Below, one piece after another: positions 1 to 8,280 of a DNA stretch of 64,000 nt (position 1 is its first letter; every line of letters starts with the position of its first letter). Under the pieces are notes generated by a model. That model did not search any database, was not told the origin of the DNA, and saw nothing but the letters and a program-made list of their open reading frames with translations. The position numbers were made by a program, and so were the translations under genes. This DNA comes from Halomicrobium zhouii (GTDB lineage: Archaea > Halobacteriota > Halobacteria > Halobacteriales > Haloarculaceae): assembly GCF_900114435.1 (NCBI RefSeq), contig NZ_FOZK01000001.1:1459854-1523853 (forward strand), read 5' to 3'.

Positions 1-1238
1 TCTTGCTCGTTTTCCTGCTCACCGTCCTGTTCGGCGTCCTGGTCGTTCGCGATGCCGTCCGTGTCCTGGTTCGCGTCCTGGTCGCCGTCTTGTTCGCTGT
101 CGGACTCCTGCTCGTTGTCGTCACCGTCGTCGACCGACGCTTCCTGGTCGCTCTCCTGGTCGCTCTCCAGGTCTGCGTCCTGTTCGCTGAAGTCGCCGTC
201 GGCCTGCTGATTCGTGTCCTGGTCGGCGTCCTGTTCGTTCTCGGCGTCCTGTTCGTTGTCGTCACCGTCGTCGATCTCGAGGTCCTGGCTCGAGGACTGC
301 TCGGCGTCGGTGTCCGAGTCCTGCTCGACGTTGTCGCCGCCGATGATGAGCTGGACCTGCCGCTGGTCGACGTCGTTGTCGTTCTGCTCGGCGTTCTGCT
401 CGTTGTTGTCGCCGTCGTCGACGGACTGCTCTTGGTCGAAGTCCTGTTCGGCGTTCTGATCGGCGATCTGTTCGTTGTCGTCGCCGAAAATCGTCAGCTG
501 GACCTGCTGCTGGCCGATGTCGTTGTCGTTCTGCTCGGCGTTCTGGTCGTTGTCGTCACCGTCGTCGACGGACTGCTCCTGGGTGAACACCTGCACCGCG
601 CCCTGGCCACCCGATTGCTCGTTGTCGTCACCGGCGATCGACAGCTGGACCTGGAACTGACTGACGTCGTTGTCGTCCTGTTCGGCGTTCTGGACGTTAT
701 CGCTCCCGGTTCCGGAGCCGATGGACTGGGACTGTTCGAGCATCTGGGCGGCGGCCTGTGCGTTCACCTGCTCGTTATCGTCTCCGAGGATGACGTACTG
801 GATCTCCTCCTGTCCGACGGTGCCGCTCTGGGAACTGTCCTGGTCGTTGTCGTCACCAGTCGTCGTCTGGTTCTGGGTGTAGAAGACGACGATACCCTGC
901 CCGGAGGCCTGTTCGTTGTCCTCACCGGCGATGACCCACTGCTCCTGGTTCTGCTGGTAGTAGAGGGTCTGGGCCTGCGCCTGACAGCTTCCATCGCCGT
1001 CAGAATCCTGGTTTTGTAGCAGGTCCCCGTCTACCGTCGCCGTCCCCTGCTGGTCGTTCGTGTCTCCCGAGGCGTTCTGGACGGAGTCCTGGCTCCCCGA
1101 GACGACGTTTATCTGTTCCTGGCACGATCCACTCTGTGCGTACACGGTTCCGACGCCCGATAACAGCATCCCGAAGCCCAGAACGAGGACGAGGGCTGCT
1201 GTGAGGAGGCGCCTGGCGTTTGTGGTTCTTGATGTCAT
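1..1238 (-). CDS. Secreted glutamine-rich repeat protein, possibly curli-like (C-terminus cut by window edge)
   Basis: The reading frame starts at ATG 1236-1238 and stays open for 412 codons to the left edge, so the C-terminus is missing. Residues 1-34 form a signal peptide: basic start, hydrophobic run, small residues before VYA|Q. From about residue 100 there are five repeats of 47-51 residues. Each carries a core like QVQLxIxGDDNEQ (residues 101-110, 148-157, 196-208, 245-257, 294-306), followed by spaced Gln and a GDDNxQNAEQNDND block. After residue 306 it becomes a D/E/Q/N-rich low-complexity tail. The G-x2-N-x-Q-x3-Q spacing recalls curlin repeats (inference, not homology shown). Two Cys, at 39 and 85, could form a disulfide. 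It lies downstream of the second Q-rich gene with its own promoter and two palindromic sites. Function unknown; a surface or fibre protein is the best guess. Confidence 0.8.
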   Translation of the reverse strand, partial: MTSRTTNARRLLTAALVLVLGFGMLLSGVGTVYAQSGSCQEQINVVSGSQDSVQNASGDTNDQQGTATVDGDLLQNQDSDGDGSCQAQAQTLYYQQNQEQWVIAGEDNEQASGQGIVVFYTQNQTTTGDDNDQDSSQSGTVGQEEIQYVILGDDNEQVNAQAAAQMLEQSQSIGSGTGSDNVQNAEQDDNDVSQFQVQLSIAGDDNEQSGGQGAVQVFTQEQSVDDGDDNDQNAEQNDNDIGQQQVQLTIFGDDNEQIADQNAEQDFDQEQSVDDGDNNEQNAEQNDNDVDQRQVQLIIGGDNVEQDSDTDAEQSSSQDLEIDDGDDNEQDAENEQDADQDTNQQADGDFSEQDADLESDQESDQEASVDDGDDNEQESDSEQDGDQDANQDTDGIANDQDAEQDGEQENEQ

Positions 1239-1290
1239 CGTATTCTCAGTAGGAAACCCTACCGGGAGTGTGCTTGCTCCGTCACCTGTT

Positions 1291-1300
1291 TTGTTATAAT
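1291..1300 (-). promoter_or_regulatory. TATA box for the Q-rich secreted protein gene
   Basis: Read on the minus strand the sequence is ATTATAACAA, about 55 bases upstream of the ATG at 1238. A start site roughly 25 bases downstream would leave a leader of about 30 nt. The same TATAACAAA string sits upstream of the neighbouring FG-GAP/Q-rich gene, in both cases 17-18 bases from a GTAACG-NN-CGTTAC palindrome. Confidence 0.6.
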
Positions 1301-1314
1301 CAGTAATTCGATCT

Positions 1315-1328
1315 GTAACGACCGTTAC
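1315..1328. promoter_or_regulatory. Palindromic operator-like site 1, GTAACG-AC-CGTTAC
   Basis: Six-base half-sites GTAACG and CGTTAC are perfectly inverted around two bases. It lies 17 bases upstream of the TATA box of the Q-rich gene, where archaeal activators usually bind. A second copy lies 22 bp away (two helical turns), on the same face of the DNA. The binding protein is unknown. Confidence 0.6.
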
Positions 1329-1336
1329 CGCCAGCA

Positions 1337-1350
1337 GTAACGGCCGTTAC
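1337..1350. promoter_or_regulatory. Palindromic operator-like site 2, GTAACGGCCGTTAC
   Basis: A fully palindromic 14-mer with the same half-sites as site 1, whose centre is 22 bp away. The matching site upstream of the FG-GAP/Q-rich gene at 5618-5631 suggests a common regulator. Confidence 0.6.
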
Positions 1351-1456
1351 GGGAAAACATGAAACCTTACTAACTTTTTCTGGCGCGCTTCGCCTGGATA
1401 TCCCTCTGCTAACGCTCGCTGACGAACCAATTCAGAGCAACATCGCAGTTCCGCGT

Positions 1457-4400
1457 TCAGGCCGTCCCACCAGTCCCAGTCGTCTCCGTACCCGGTGCGG
1501 TCGATGCTGCCGTCGACGTCTCGGCCGGTCTGACGGACGTCGGTGGCGTCGTCACCGGATATGCAGTTCCGTCTGGCGCGTCGGTCCGCGTGAGTGAGGG
1601 CGTCGAGAGCGCCGAGCCGACGGGCGTGGCCGGCGGCGTGACTGTCGCGGACGGCGTGTCTGTAGCCGGGACCGTTCCCGCAGGTGTCGACGTGTTCCAC
1701 GGAGTCAGCGTCTCCGTGGGGGTCACGACTGCCGTCGGTGTCTCTGGGGGAGACGGTAACGGCGTCTGCGTCGTCGTCGACGTCTCTGCCGCCGTCGGCG
1801 TGTCGGTCGCAGTCGATGTCTCTGCCGCCGTCGGCGTGTCGGTCGCAGTCGACGTCTCTGCCGCCGTCGGCGTGTCGGTCGGTAGCGGCGTCTCCGTCGA
1901 CGTGTCGCGCTCTGACGACGTCTGCTCGCTGGTCGCGGCTGGCGTCTGCTCGGGAGTCGTGCCCGGTAGCGGCGTCGAAGCGACTCCATCTGTCGCGGCA
2001 GGTGTCCTCGTCGTCCGTTCGTCCGACGGTGTCGGTGCCGACGCGGGAGTCGAGTCCGACGGCACCGTCGTTTCGGTCGCCTCGACGGCCGAATCTGTCG
2101 CTGGCGGGGGCGACGTCGTCTCGGCTTCCGACCCGTTCGTCACCGTCTCCGTGCCAGTCGCGGCGACGGACTCGGTCGAGTTGTTCGACCGTGGACCCGG
2201 TTCGCCCTCCGGCGATGCGGTAGCCGGGGTGTTCGACGGTCCATCGGTCGCTTCGTCCGTCGACTCGACCGTCGAGTTGTCTATCGACGCGTTCGTCGTA
2301 TTGTCCATCGACGCGTTCGTCGCGCTCGCCGCCGAACCGTCCTCGATGTCGCTCGCGGTCTGGTTCTGGCTCTGGTTCCGGTCCGCGGTGATCGACTGTT
2401 CCTGGCGCTGGGTCCCCGTCCCCGACTGGTTCTGGGTCTGATTCTGGGCGCCGTCGAAGGTCGCGTTCTGCGTCTCCTCACCGCTCCCATCCGTGTAGTT
2501 CTGGGACTGCTGGATTCCAGATTCGACCGACTGGTTCTGGCTTTGCGTCTGGTTTCCCGTCTGGTTCTGGGTCTGATTCGCCCCGCCGGACTGGTTCCCC
2601 GCCTGGGCGGCGACGACCGACTGGTTCTGGCGCTGGGTCTGGGTGACCAGGGAACTGTTCTGTGACTGGTTCTGATCCTGGTCGACCGCTACCGTCTGGT
2701 TCTGCGCTTGCGCTCCGTCGGAGTCGTTCTGACCCTGTCGCTGGCCCTGGGCGACCGCGACGCTCCCGTTCTGTGACTGGTTCGTCGCGTTGGTGGTCTG
2801 GACCTGGGCCTGTCGCTGGGTGCTGTTCACCGACTGTCGCTGTGACTGTCCCTGCTGGTGGCTGCGGACCTGTTCCTGGCCCGCGTAGACCACCGAGACG
2901 TGCTGGACCTGCGTCTGGCGCTGGTCGACGCCCGCGTCCTGACCCTGGTCCTGGTCCTGGTCGACGTGGACGGTCTGTTCCTGGGACTGGCTCGCGCCGT
3001 CCGCACTGGCGGGGGCCTCCTGGTCCTGGCTCAGGAACGTGACGGTGAACTGCTGGATCTGGCGCTGGGACTGCCCGTCGCTCTCCTGGTCCTGCGACTG
3101 GGACTGCGACTGGTTCGTCCGGCCAGACGAGCGTTGGGTCTGGATCCAGTCTCCGCCCTCGCCCTGGCGCTGGCTGGCGAAGCGAATGACGAGGGACTGG
3201 CGCTGGTACTGGTCGTTGCTAGACCCCGTTCCCTGGTACTGACACTGGCTCTGGTCGACGTAGATGTCCTGCGACTGGTACCACTCGGCGCCGTCGCCGT
3301 CCTGGTGCTGGTCGACGGTGACTCCCTGTTCCTGGTGCTGGTCCTGCTGACCGTCACCGGTCTGGGTCTGGCACTGGTTCTGGGTGACGTAGATTCCCTG
3401 TCGCTGGGACTGACTCGACTGCTCCCCCGCGTCGGGCGTCGACTCACTCTCGTCGTCGGTCCCGCTCCCGGGCGATTCAGTCGAATCCTCGTCGTCCTCG
3501 GGCGACTTCGACAGATCCTCGTCGTCGCCCGGGTCTTCGTCGCCGGCCCCGGTCTCGTCGTCACCATCGCGTTGTTCGTCGCCACTGCCGTCGTCGCCTT
3601 CCTCGGTGCCGGCATCGCGAGGTGTAGCGTCCCCGTCGTCGACGTTCCGGTCGGTCCCGCCATCGTCCGCGACTTCGGTGGCTCCGTCGGTCTCCTCGTC
3701 TGTCCTTTCGTCACTACCGTCGTCGCTACCACCGTCGTCGGTTCCAGTGGGGGTGTCCGCGCTGTCGTCACCGTCGGCGTCTTCGCCGTCTTCGCCGTCG
3801 TCGCCGTCGTCGCCGTCGGCGTCGTCCCGGTCGTCCCCGCCAGTATCGCCCGTGGCGCCGTCCTCGCCGGCCTCGTCCCCGCCGACACGCTCCGTCTCGG
3901 TGTCTACGTCGTTCGGCCGCTCGGACGGCTCCGTTCCGGCGGGTCCGTCGTCGTCTCCGGTCGACTGGTCGGCCTCGCACGCGCCCGAGACGAGGTACGC
4001 CGAACCGCCCTGGGAGTCGTTCCCCGTGGCCGGCGCGCCGATCAGGACGCCGTCGGCGTCGGTTCCGTCGGCGGTACCGGCGGTCGAGACGTCGTACCCG
4101 GCCTCTCCACCCGGGGAATCCCCGGCGAGTTTCGCTGCCCGGAACTCGTCGCTGTCGGACCCACCGTAGAGGAGGTAGGCCGCGCCAGTGGTCGCACCGC
4201 CGGCGTCGTGGTACGGCGCTCCCACGACGACGTCGGCCCGTTCGTCACAGTCGAGGTCGCCGGCGCCGGCGACCGACCAGCCGGTGTGGTCGCCGGCCGC
4301 TTCGCCGTACACCGATATGGCGGCTCGTTCGACCGTGACCGCCCCCCGGAGATCTTCGCCCCCGGCGACGACGTAGGCGGCCCCGGCGTCGTCACCGGCG

Positions 4401-5560
4401 CTGTCGTTGAACGGCGCCCCGATAGCGACGTCGCCGACGCCGTCGCCGTCGACGTCGCCGGCCCCGGCCACCGAGAACCCGGCGCGGTCGTCCGCCCCGG
4501 CACCGACGATCTTCCCGGTGGCAGAGTCGAGGTTCGTCGATTCCTCGGAGGGCATCTCGACGACGTACGTCGCACCCGCTCGCTCGTGCGCGTCCGCGTC
4601 GTGATCGGGGGCACCGATCAGCGCGTTCGTCCTCCCGTCACCGGTGACGTCGCCGCTCCAGTCGACGGCCCAGCCGGCTCTGTCGCCGTCGGCCTCACCG
4701 ACGAACGACCCGTCGGCCGTCTCCGCGGCGGTGCCACCGTCCGAATCGTGGAGCGTCGACGCCGAGAACGCGTACGCGGTCCCACGGTCGTCGTCCGTTC
4801 CCGGGGCACCGACCAGGACGCTGGCCCGGTCGTCGGAGCCGTTTCGCGCGGCCACGGCGTGGCCGAGCCGGTCGCCCGCCTCGTCGCCGACGACAGTCGT
4901 GTCGGCCGTCGAGAGCGCCCGCTCACCGGCGAGGGACTCGCCGCCGTGGACCACGTAGACCGCGCCGGCGTTCGCTCCGTTCCCGTCCGCGCCTGGTGCG
5001 CCGACGACCAGTTCGGAGACGCCGTCGCCGTCGACGTCACTGCTCGCCACGGCCGCGCCCGCCCGGTCGCCCGCCGCTTCGCCGTGAAGGACGAGGTCCG
5101 CGTCGGCCGCGGAGACGGTCGACGGGTCGACTGGCCCGAAGAACACGTACGCCGCTCCCGTCCCGTTGGCACCCGGCGCACCGATCACGACGTCACTCGT
5201 GCCGTCGCCGTTCACGTCACCGCTCGCGACCGATCTGCCGAACCCCGCGTCGCCCGCTTCGTCGTCGAACCGGGTCTGGTTCTCGCCGAGGTCGACGAGG
5301 CCGGTCGGTGGACCGTCACCGCTGGTGTCCGTCTCCGCCGACGCTGCGCCCACGTCGTCGCTGGCGGCGGACTGAACTGCTGGCCCGGCCACTCTCGACG
5401 TTTCGCCGGGCGCCCCGCCGTAGCCGCCGCCGACCGCGGCGGCGGTCCCAGCGGTGCCGAACACGACCACGACCGCCAGCAAGAAAGCGATCGTTTGCGC
5501 GCGCACCGCGGGAGAAAACCATCGATACCTGTCGCCGTCTGTGAGGTCTCCGGAGTCCAT
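1457..5560 (-). CDS. Giant secreted protein: seven-bladed FG-GAP propeller, Q-rich repeats, Thr/Ser/Pro tail
   Basis: 1367 residues. A hydrophobic segment at about 22-43 ending in small residues is a signal peptide or anchor. Residues about 98-545 hold seven FG-GAP units, each ending IGAP- or VGAP-like (for example GDVNGDGTSDVVIGAPG). Several carry DxDGDG-type Ca2+ loops, as in integrin-alpha propellers; the seven units fit one full propeller. About 550-700 is Asp/Gly/Glu-rich. About 713-1072 is dense in QxQ (QNQTQNQ, QSQSQSQ) alternating with V/I-rich strands such as GIYVTQNQ. About 1075-1367 is a Thr/Ser/Pro mucin-like tail with three perfect TDTPTAAETSTA-type units. I see no PGF-CTERM motif and no C-terminal membrane helix, so the mode of attachment is unclear. 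It probably works at the cell surface in adhesion or matrix formation (inference). It shares promoter architecture with the adjacent Q-rich gene. Confidence 0.85.
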   Translation of the reverse strand: MDSGDLTDGDRYRWFSPAVRAQTIAFLLAVVVVFGTAGTAAAVGGGYGGAPGETSRVAGPAVQSAASDDVGAASAETDTSGDGPPTGLVDLGENQTRFDDEAGDAGFGRSVASGDVNGDGTSDVVIGAPGANGTGAAYVFFGPVDPSTVSAADADLVLHGEAAGDRAGAAVASSDVDGDGVSELVVGAPGADGNGANAGAVYVVHGGESLAGERALSTADTTVVGDEAGDRLGHAVAARNGSDDRASVLVGAPGTDDDRGTAYAFSASTLHDSDGGTAAETADGSFVGEADGDRAGWAVDWSGDVTGDGRTNALIGAPDHDADAHERAGATYVVEMPSEESTNLDSATGKIVGAGADDRAGFSVAGAGDVDGDGVGDVAIGAPFNDSAGDDAGAAYVVAGGEDLRGAVTVERAAISVYGEAAGDHTGWSVAGAGDLDCDERADVVVGAPYHDAGGATTGAAYLLYGGSDSDEFRAAKLAGDSPGGEAGYDVSTAGTADGTDADGVLIGAPATGNDSQGGSAYLVSGACEADQSTGDDDGPAGTEPSERPNDVDTETERVGGDEAGEDGATGDTGGDDRDDADGDDGDDGEDGEDADGDDSADTPTGTDDGGSDDGSDERTDEETDGATEVADDGGTDRNVDDGDATPRDAGTEEGDDGSGDEQRDGDDETGAGDEDPGDDEDLSKSPEDDEDSTESPGSGTDDESESTPDAGEQSSQSQRQGIYVTQNQCQTQTGDGQQDQHQEQGVTVDQHQDGDGAEWYQSQDIYVDQSQCQYQGTGSSNDQYQRQSLVIRFASQRQGEGGDWIQTQRSSGRTNQSQSQSQDQESDGQSQRQIQQFTVTFLSQDQEAPASADGASQSQEQTVHVDQDQDQGQDAGVDQRQTQVQHVSVVYAGQEQVRSHQQGQSQRQSVNSTQRQAQVQTTNATNQSQNGSVAVAQGQRQGQNDSDGAQAQNQTVAVDQDQNQSQNSSLVTQTQRQNQSVVAAQAGNQSGGANQTQNQTGNQTQSQNQSVESGIQQSQNYTDGSGEETQNATFDGAQNQTQNQSGTGTQRQEQSITADRNQSQNQTASDIEDGSAASATNASMDNTTNASIDNSTVESTDEATDGPSNTPATASPEGEPGPRSNNSTESVAATGTETVTNGSEAETTSPPPATDSAVEATETTVPSDSTPASAPTPSDERTTRTPAATDGVASTPLPGTTPEQTPAATSEQTSSERDTSTETPLPTDTPTAAETSTATDTPTAAETSTATDTPTAAETSTTTQTPLPSPPETPTAVVTPTETLTPWNTSTPAGTVPATDTPSATVTPPATPVGSALSTPSLTRTDAPDGTAYPVTTPPTSVRPAETSTAASTAPGTETTGTGGTA
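1779..1886 (-). repeat. 36-bp tandem repeat, three units, in coding sequence
   Basis: Units begin at 1779, 1815 and 1851. The first two differ at one position and the third diverges only at its end. They encode TDTPTAAETSTA-like dodecapeptides in the mucin-like tail of the FG-GAP/Q-rich protein. Such in-frame repeats can change copy number by slippage or recombination. Confidence 0.85.
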
Positions 5561-5591
5561 CCTCTGGAAAGTTCGGAATACTGGGACCGGA

Positions 5592-5601
5592 TTTGTTATA
5601 C
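5592..5601 (-). promoter_or_regulatory. TATA box for the FG-GAP/Q-rich gene
   Basis: Minus-strand CGTATAACAAAT lies about 35-40 bases before the ATG at 5560. It matches the TATAACAAA string used by the neighbouring Q-rich gene. Confidence 0.6.
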
Positions 5602-5617
5602 GCAGATGATACTCGTC

Positions 5618-5631
5618 GTAACGCCCGTTAC
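5618..5631. promoter_or_regulatory. Palindromic operator-like site 3, GTAACG-CC-CGTTAC
   Basis: Same half-sites and two-base spacer as the two sites at 1315-1350. It sits 18 bases upstream of the TATA box, against 17 bases at the other promoter. A single copy is seen here. Confidence 0.6.
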
Positions 5632-5639
5632 GCGCTCGG

Positions 5640-6393
5640 GTCGCGGTATTTGACCTGCGATACCACTCGAATTGACGGACCGGTGAGTGTCTAATTCCCG
5701 ACCCGCGACTGACTGTCCGTCGTCGTGCCAGTCACCGGAGTAGACGGCACGACGCGGAGCGACGTCGCGTTCGCGAAGCCGAAGCCAGGTCACGGACCGT
5801 GCGGAAACGAGTCCCTAGCTCGGTGTAGCGATTATCACGACCGTGAGACCGGTCTGGCCGCCGTCTCCGGATTCGTCGCCTGGTCTTCGACGTGGTTACG
5901 GCCGGTCGTTCGTCGACTGGTGACGTCCGCTTGCGGAGTACGTACCGATCCACTGCCGATTGAAAACGGCGGGAGGACCCGTCATTTCTCGGCGTCGCGA
6001 TGGATCGGGAGTGACCCCGTCTCAGCGGCCCAGCTGGAAACCTTCGCGTACCGAACTGTTGGATCGTCCTACCGACAGTCGACGGCGCCAGATTGCCGTC
6101 TCTCCAGGACCGTCCTCGCTCGACGGGCGGGCGCGCTACCGGCTGGCGCGGGCTGCTTGCACGGCGCGGCGTGCATAGCGGCCGAGGGCCCGCGGAGGCC
6201 GTCAGGGCGCGCTGTCCGCACGACTCACCGACCAGGCCGGCAACTGGTCACCGTTCGGTACGTACACGTCGTGACTCGGCACGCAGCCTGCGTCAACGCT
6301 TAGATATCGGACGGCCGTCTTGCCAGGTGTTCTACGAATGCGCACCGACCGTCTCCGCTCGTACCGGGCGAACAGCGATGGCTCCGGCGGGGC
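5640..6393. other. About 750 bp with no supported gene
   Basis: Open frames here (for example 5725-6303 on +) encode Arg/Ser/Cys-rich products without the acidic composition of the neighbouring proteins, and no family motif is visible. A D-arm-like string near 5820-5850 lacks a T-loop. This may be decayed sequence or long regulatory DNA. Confidence 0.5.
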
Positions 6394-7632
6394 GTGGTCT
6401 CGGTGAGCGTCTCGCTCGACACCGAATTTCGCCGGGACAGACTCGTCCTCTGGGTCGTGGCCCTCCTGCTGCTGGTGGCCTTCCTGTGGGTGGCGTGGCA
6501 GTACGTCGGCGCGGTGATGCTCGGGCTGTTCGCCTACTACGTCACCCGGCCGGTGTTCGACAGGATCTATGGACGGGTCGGCAACCGCATGCTGGCGGTG
6601 GTGGTCTCGCTGTTCACGGTCGCGCTGCCGGTGCTCGTCCTCACCGGATGGACGGCCGCCATCGCGATCCAGGGGTTGCTGGAGCTCCTGAGTACGACCG
6701 GGTTCGAGGAACTCGCCGAGATGGTCGAACCCTACGTCGACCTCTCGACGCTTCAGGCGGACCTCGTCGCTGCCGCCGAACAGGCCGCCGCCGACCCGGA
6801 ACAGCTCACGACCCTCGGGGGGAACGGCGTCGGAAACGTCTTCGCGACGCTGCTGGGCACCTTCGTGTTGCTGTTCAACGTTCTCCTCCAGCTGTTCATC
6901 GTCCTCGTCATCGCCTTCTACCTGCTGCGGGACGACCACAGGGCGGCCTCGTGGGCCCGGGACGCGTTCGCGCCGCGGGGCAGCGTCGTCGAGCGCTATC
7001 TCGTGGCAGTCGACCGGGACCTGAAGAACGTCTACTTCGGCAACATCCTCAACGCGATGGTGACGGGGGTGCTCGGTGCGGTGGTGTACGTCGCACTCAA
7101 TCTCGTCGCACCGGACGTGGTTTCGATTCCGGAGCCGGTCTTACTGGGACTGCTCACCGGGGTGGCGAGCCTGATACCGGTGATCGGGATGAAGCTGGTC
7201 TGGATTCCCATCGCCGTCATCTTGCTCGTCGACTCGCTGGTGACCGACCCGGCGACGGCGTGGTTCCCCGTGCTGTTCGCCGGGGTGTCGATCGTCGTCA
7301 TCGACTACATCCCCGACCAGTTGCTTCGGCCGTACGTCTCCGGGCGCTCGCTCCACGTCGGCGCCATCATGCTCGCCTACATCGTCGGCCCGCTGCTGTT
7401 CGGCTGGTACGGCCTCTTCCTGGGACCGCTGGTGCTCGTGGTCGTCTTCGAGTTCGCGCGCATCGTCGTCCCCTGGCTGGCGCACCCGGAGCGGGAATCG
7501 GGGCCCGCGCGGCCGGGCGAATCCGCACCGGTTCGGTCGCCGAGCGGCGTGCTCCGGGGTATTCCGTCGGCGATGCTTCGGCCGCGCGAGGAGTCGGAGT
7601 CGGGCGCCACCGGGGAGCGGACCGACGATTAG
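6394..7632 (+). CDS. AI-2E family membrane transporter
   Basis: About 412 residues, matching the PF01594 family in length and helix pattern. Two or three N-terminal membrane helices (about 15-80) are followed by a long soluble segment rich in Asp/Glu/Ala (about 95-145). Further helices come at about 150-180, 215-275 and 290-350, including the family-like stretch PDQLLRPYVSGRSLHVG. The tail from about 365 is hydrophilic and probably cytoplasmic. Family members export small molecules, act as Na+/H+ antiporters or have unknown substrates, so the substrate here cannot be given. The start is GTG 6394 or GTG 6403 (MSVSLDTEF); neither has a clear ribosome binding site. Confidence 0.8.
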   Translation: MVSVSVSLDTEFRRDRLVLWVVALLLLVAFLWVAWQYVGAVMLGLFAYYVTRPVFDRIYGRVGNRMLAVVVSLFTVALPVLVLTGWTAAIAIQGLLELLSTTGFEELAEMVEPYVDLSTLQADLVAAAEQAAADPEQLTTLGGNGVGNVFATLLGTFVLLFNVLLQLFIVLVIAFYLLRDDHRAASWARDAFAPRGSVVERYLVAVDRDLKNVYFGNILNAMVTGVLGAVVYVALNLVAPDVVSIPEPVLLGLLTGVASLIPVIGMKLVWIPIAVILLVDSLVTDPATAWFPVLFAGVSIVVIDYIPDQLLRPYVSGRSLHVGAIMLAYIVGPLLFGWYGLFLGPLVLVVVFEFARIVVPWLAHPERESGPARPGESAPVRSPSGVLRGIPSAMLRPREESESGATGERTDD

Positions 7633-7657
7633 GCGGCCGCAGAATACGGAACTCGCG

Positions 7658-8146
7658 TCACTCCTCGGCAGGGGGCGCGAGCAGCGACGGCTCGTCGAGG
7701 GTTACTTCGACGCTGGCGCCGTCGAGCCGTCTGAGATAGACGGAGAGCGTTCCGGCCGACCGGGCGGCGGTGAAGAGCCCCTCGACGGCCTCGTCGTCGA
7801 GCGCGTAGTAGGCGGGGCAGACGAACGCCCGCTCGTCGCCGGTTTCGAGCGCCAGCAACAGTGCGACGTGGCCGGCGGCGGTCGTGCGATAGACGTCGTA
7901 CCGTTCGAGCGCGTCCCCAGCGGCGAGCGTCCGCGCGACGCGTTCGTACTCGTCGTCGGGGAGGAGGATGCTCAGTCCGACGCGGTCCCCTTCTGCCCCG
8001 TCGAGCGGAGTGACGTCGCCCGGGTGGAGGACGTGGGCGTCCCACCCCTCCTTCTCGTAGGCCGCGACCTGGTCGTCCGCGTCGGCGAGCAGGTCGTCCC
8101 ACCACGCCATCGGACCTTCGCCGTCGGGGCCGGTGTCACCGGACAT
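7658..8146 (-). CDS. Conserved haloarchaeal hypothetical protein
   Basis: 162 residues from the ATG at 8146 (MSGDTGPDG). An upstream ATG at 8185 would add 13 residues unlike the rest. The protein is soluble, acidic and alpha/beta-like, without signal peptide or membrane helix. Recognisable stretches are WWDDLLADADDQVAAY, the GWDAHVLHPGDVTPL segment, and a C-terminal strand-rich part ending EVTLDEPSLL. I believe it is a haloarchaea-restricted domain family but cannot name a function. It converges with the AI-2E transporter gene (25 bp between stops) and diverges from the dipeptide ABC operon. Confidence 0.7.
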   Translation of the reverse strand: MSGDTGPDGEGPMAWWDDLLADADDQVAAYEKEGWDAHVLHPGDVTPLDGAEGDRVGLSILLPDDEYERVARTLAAGDALERYDVYRTTAAGHVALLLALETGDERAFVCPAYYALDDEAVEGLFTAARSAGTLSVYLRRLDGASVEVTLDEPSLLAPPAEE

Positions 8147-8280
8147 GGATAATCCCCGGGGTGACCCGAGGAAAAGCGTTGGCATCCGCCACTGGACCCG
8201 GGAGCGGGAACTGTCAATGAAGGAACTTTCTCGACGATAGCCACCGGTCTTTTTGTCTGTAGCCGATGGATCCGGTACAT

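Noticed and set aside
3-1019. Plus-strand ORF of 338 residues rich in Val/Leu
   Set aside because: It is the antisense shadow of the minus-strand Q-rich gene, whose frame has a signal peptide, motif repeats and a promoter.
2858-5653. 931-residue plus-strand ORF
   Set aside because: Shadow of the FG-GAP/Q-rich gene; the minus frame shows seven FG-GAP repeats and acidic composition.
5818-5860. tRNA-like string with a D-arm look
   Set aside because: No TTCGANNC T-loop and no acceptor pairing found around it.
5725-6303. 192-residue plus-strand ORF upstream of the AI-2E gene
   Set aside because: Arg/Ser/Cys-rich product, no acidic bias, no motif and no start signal.
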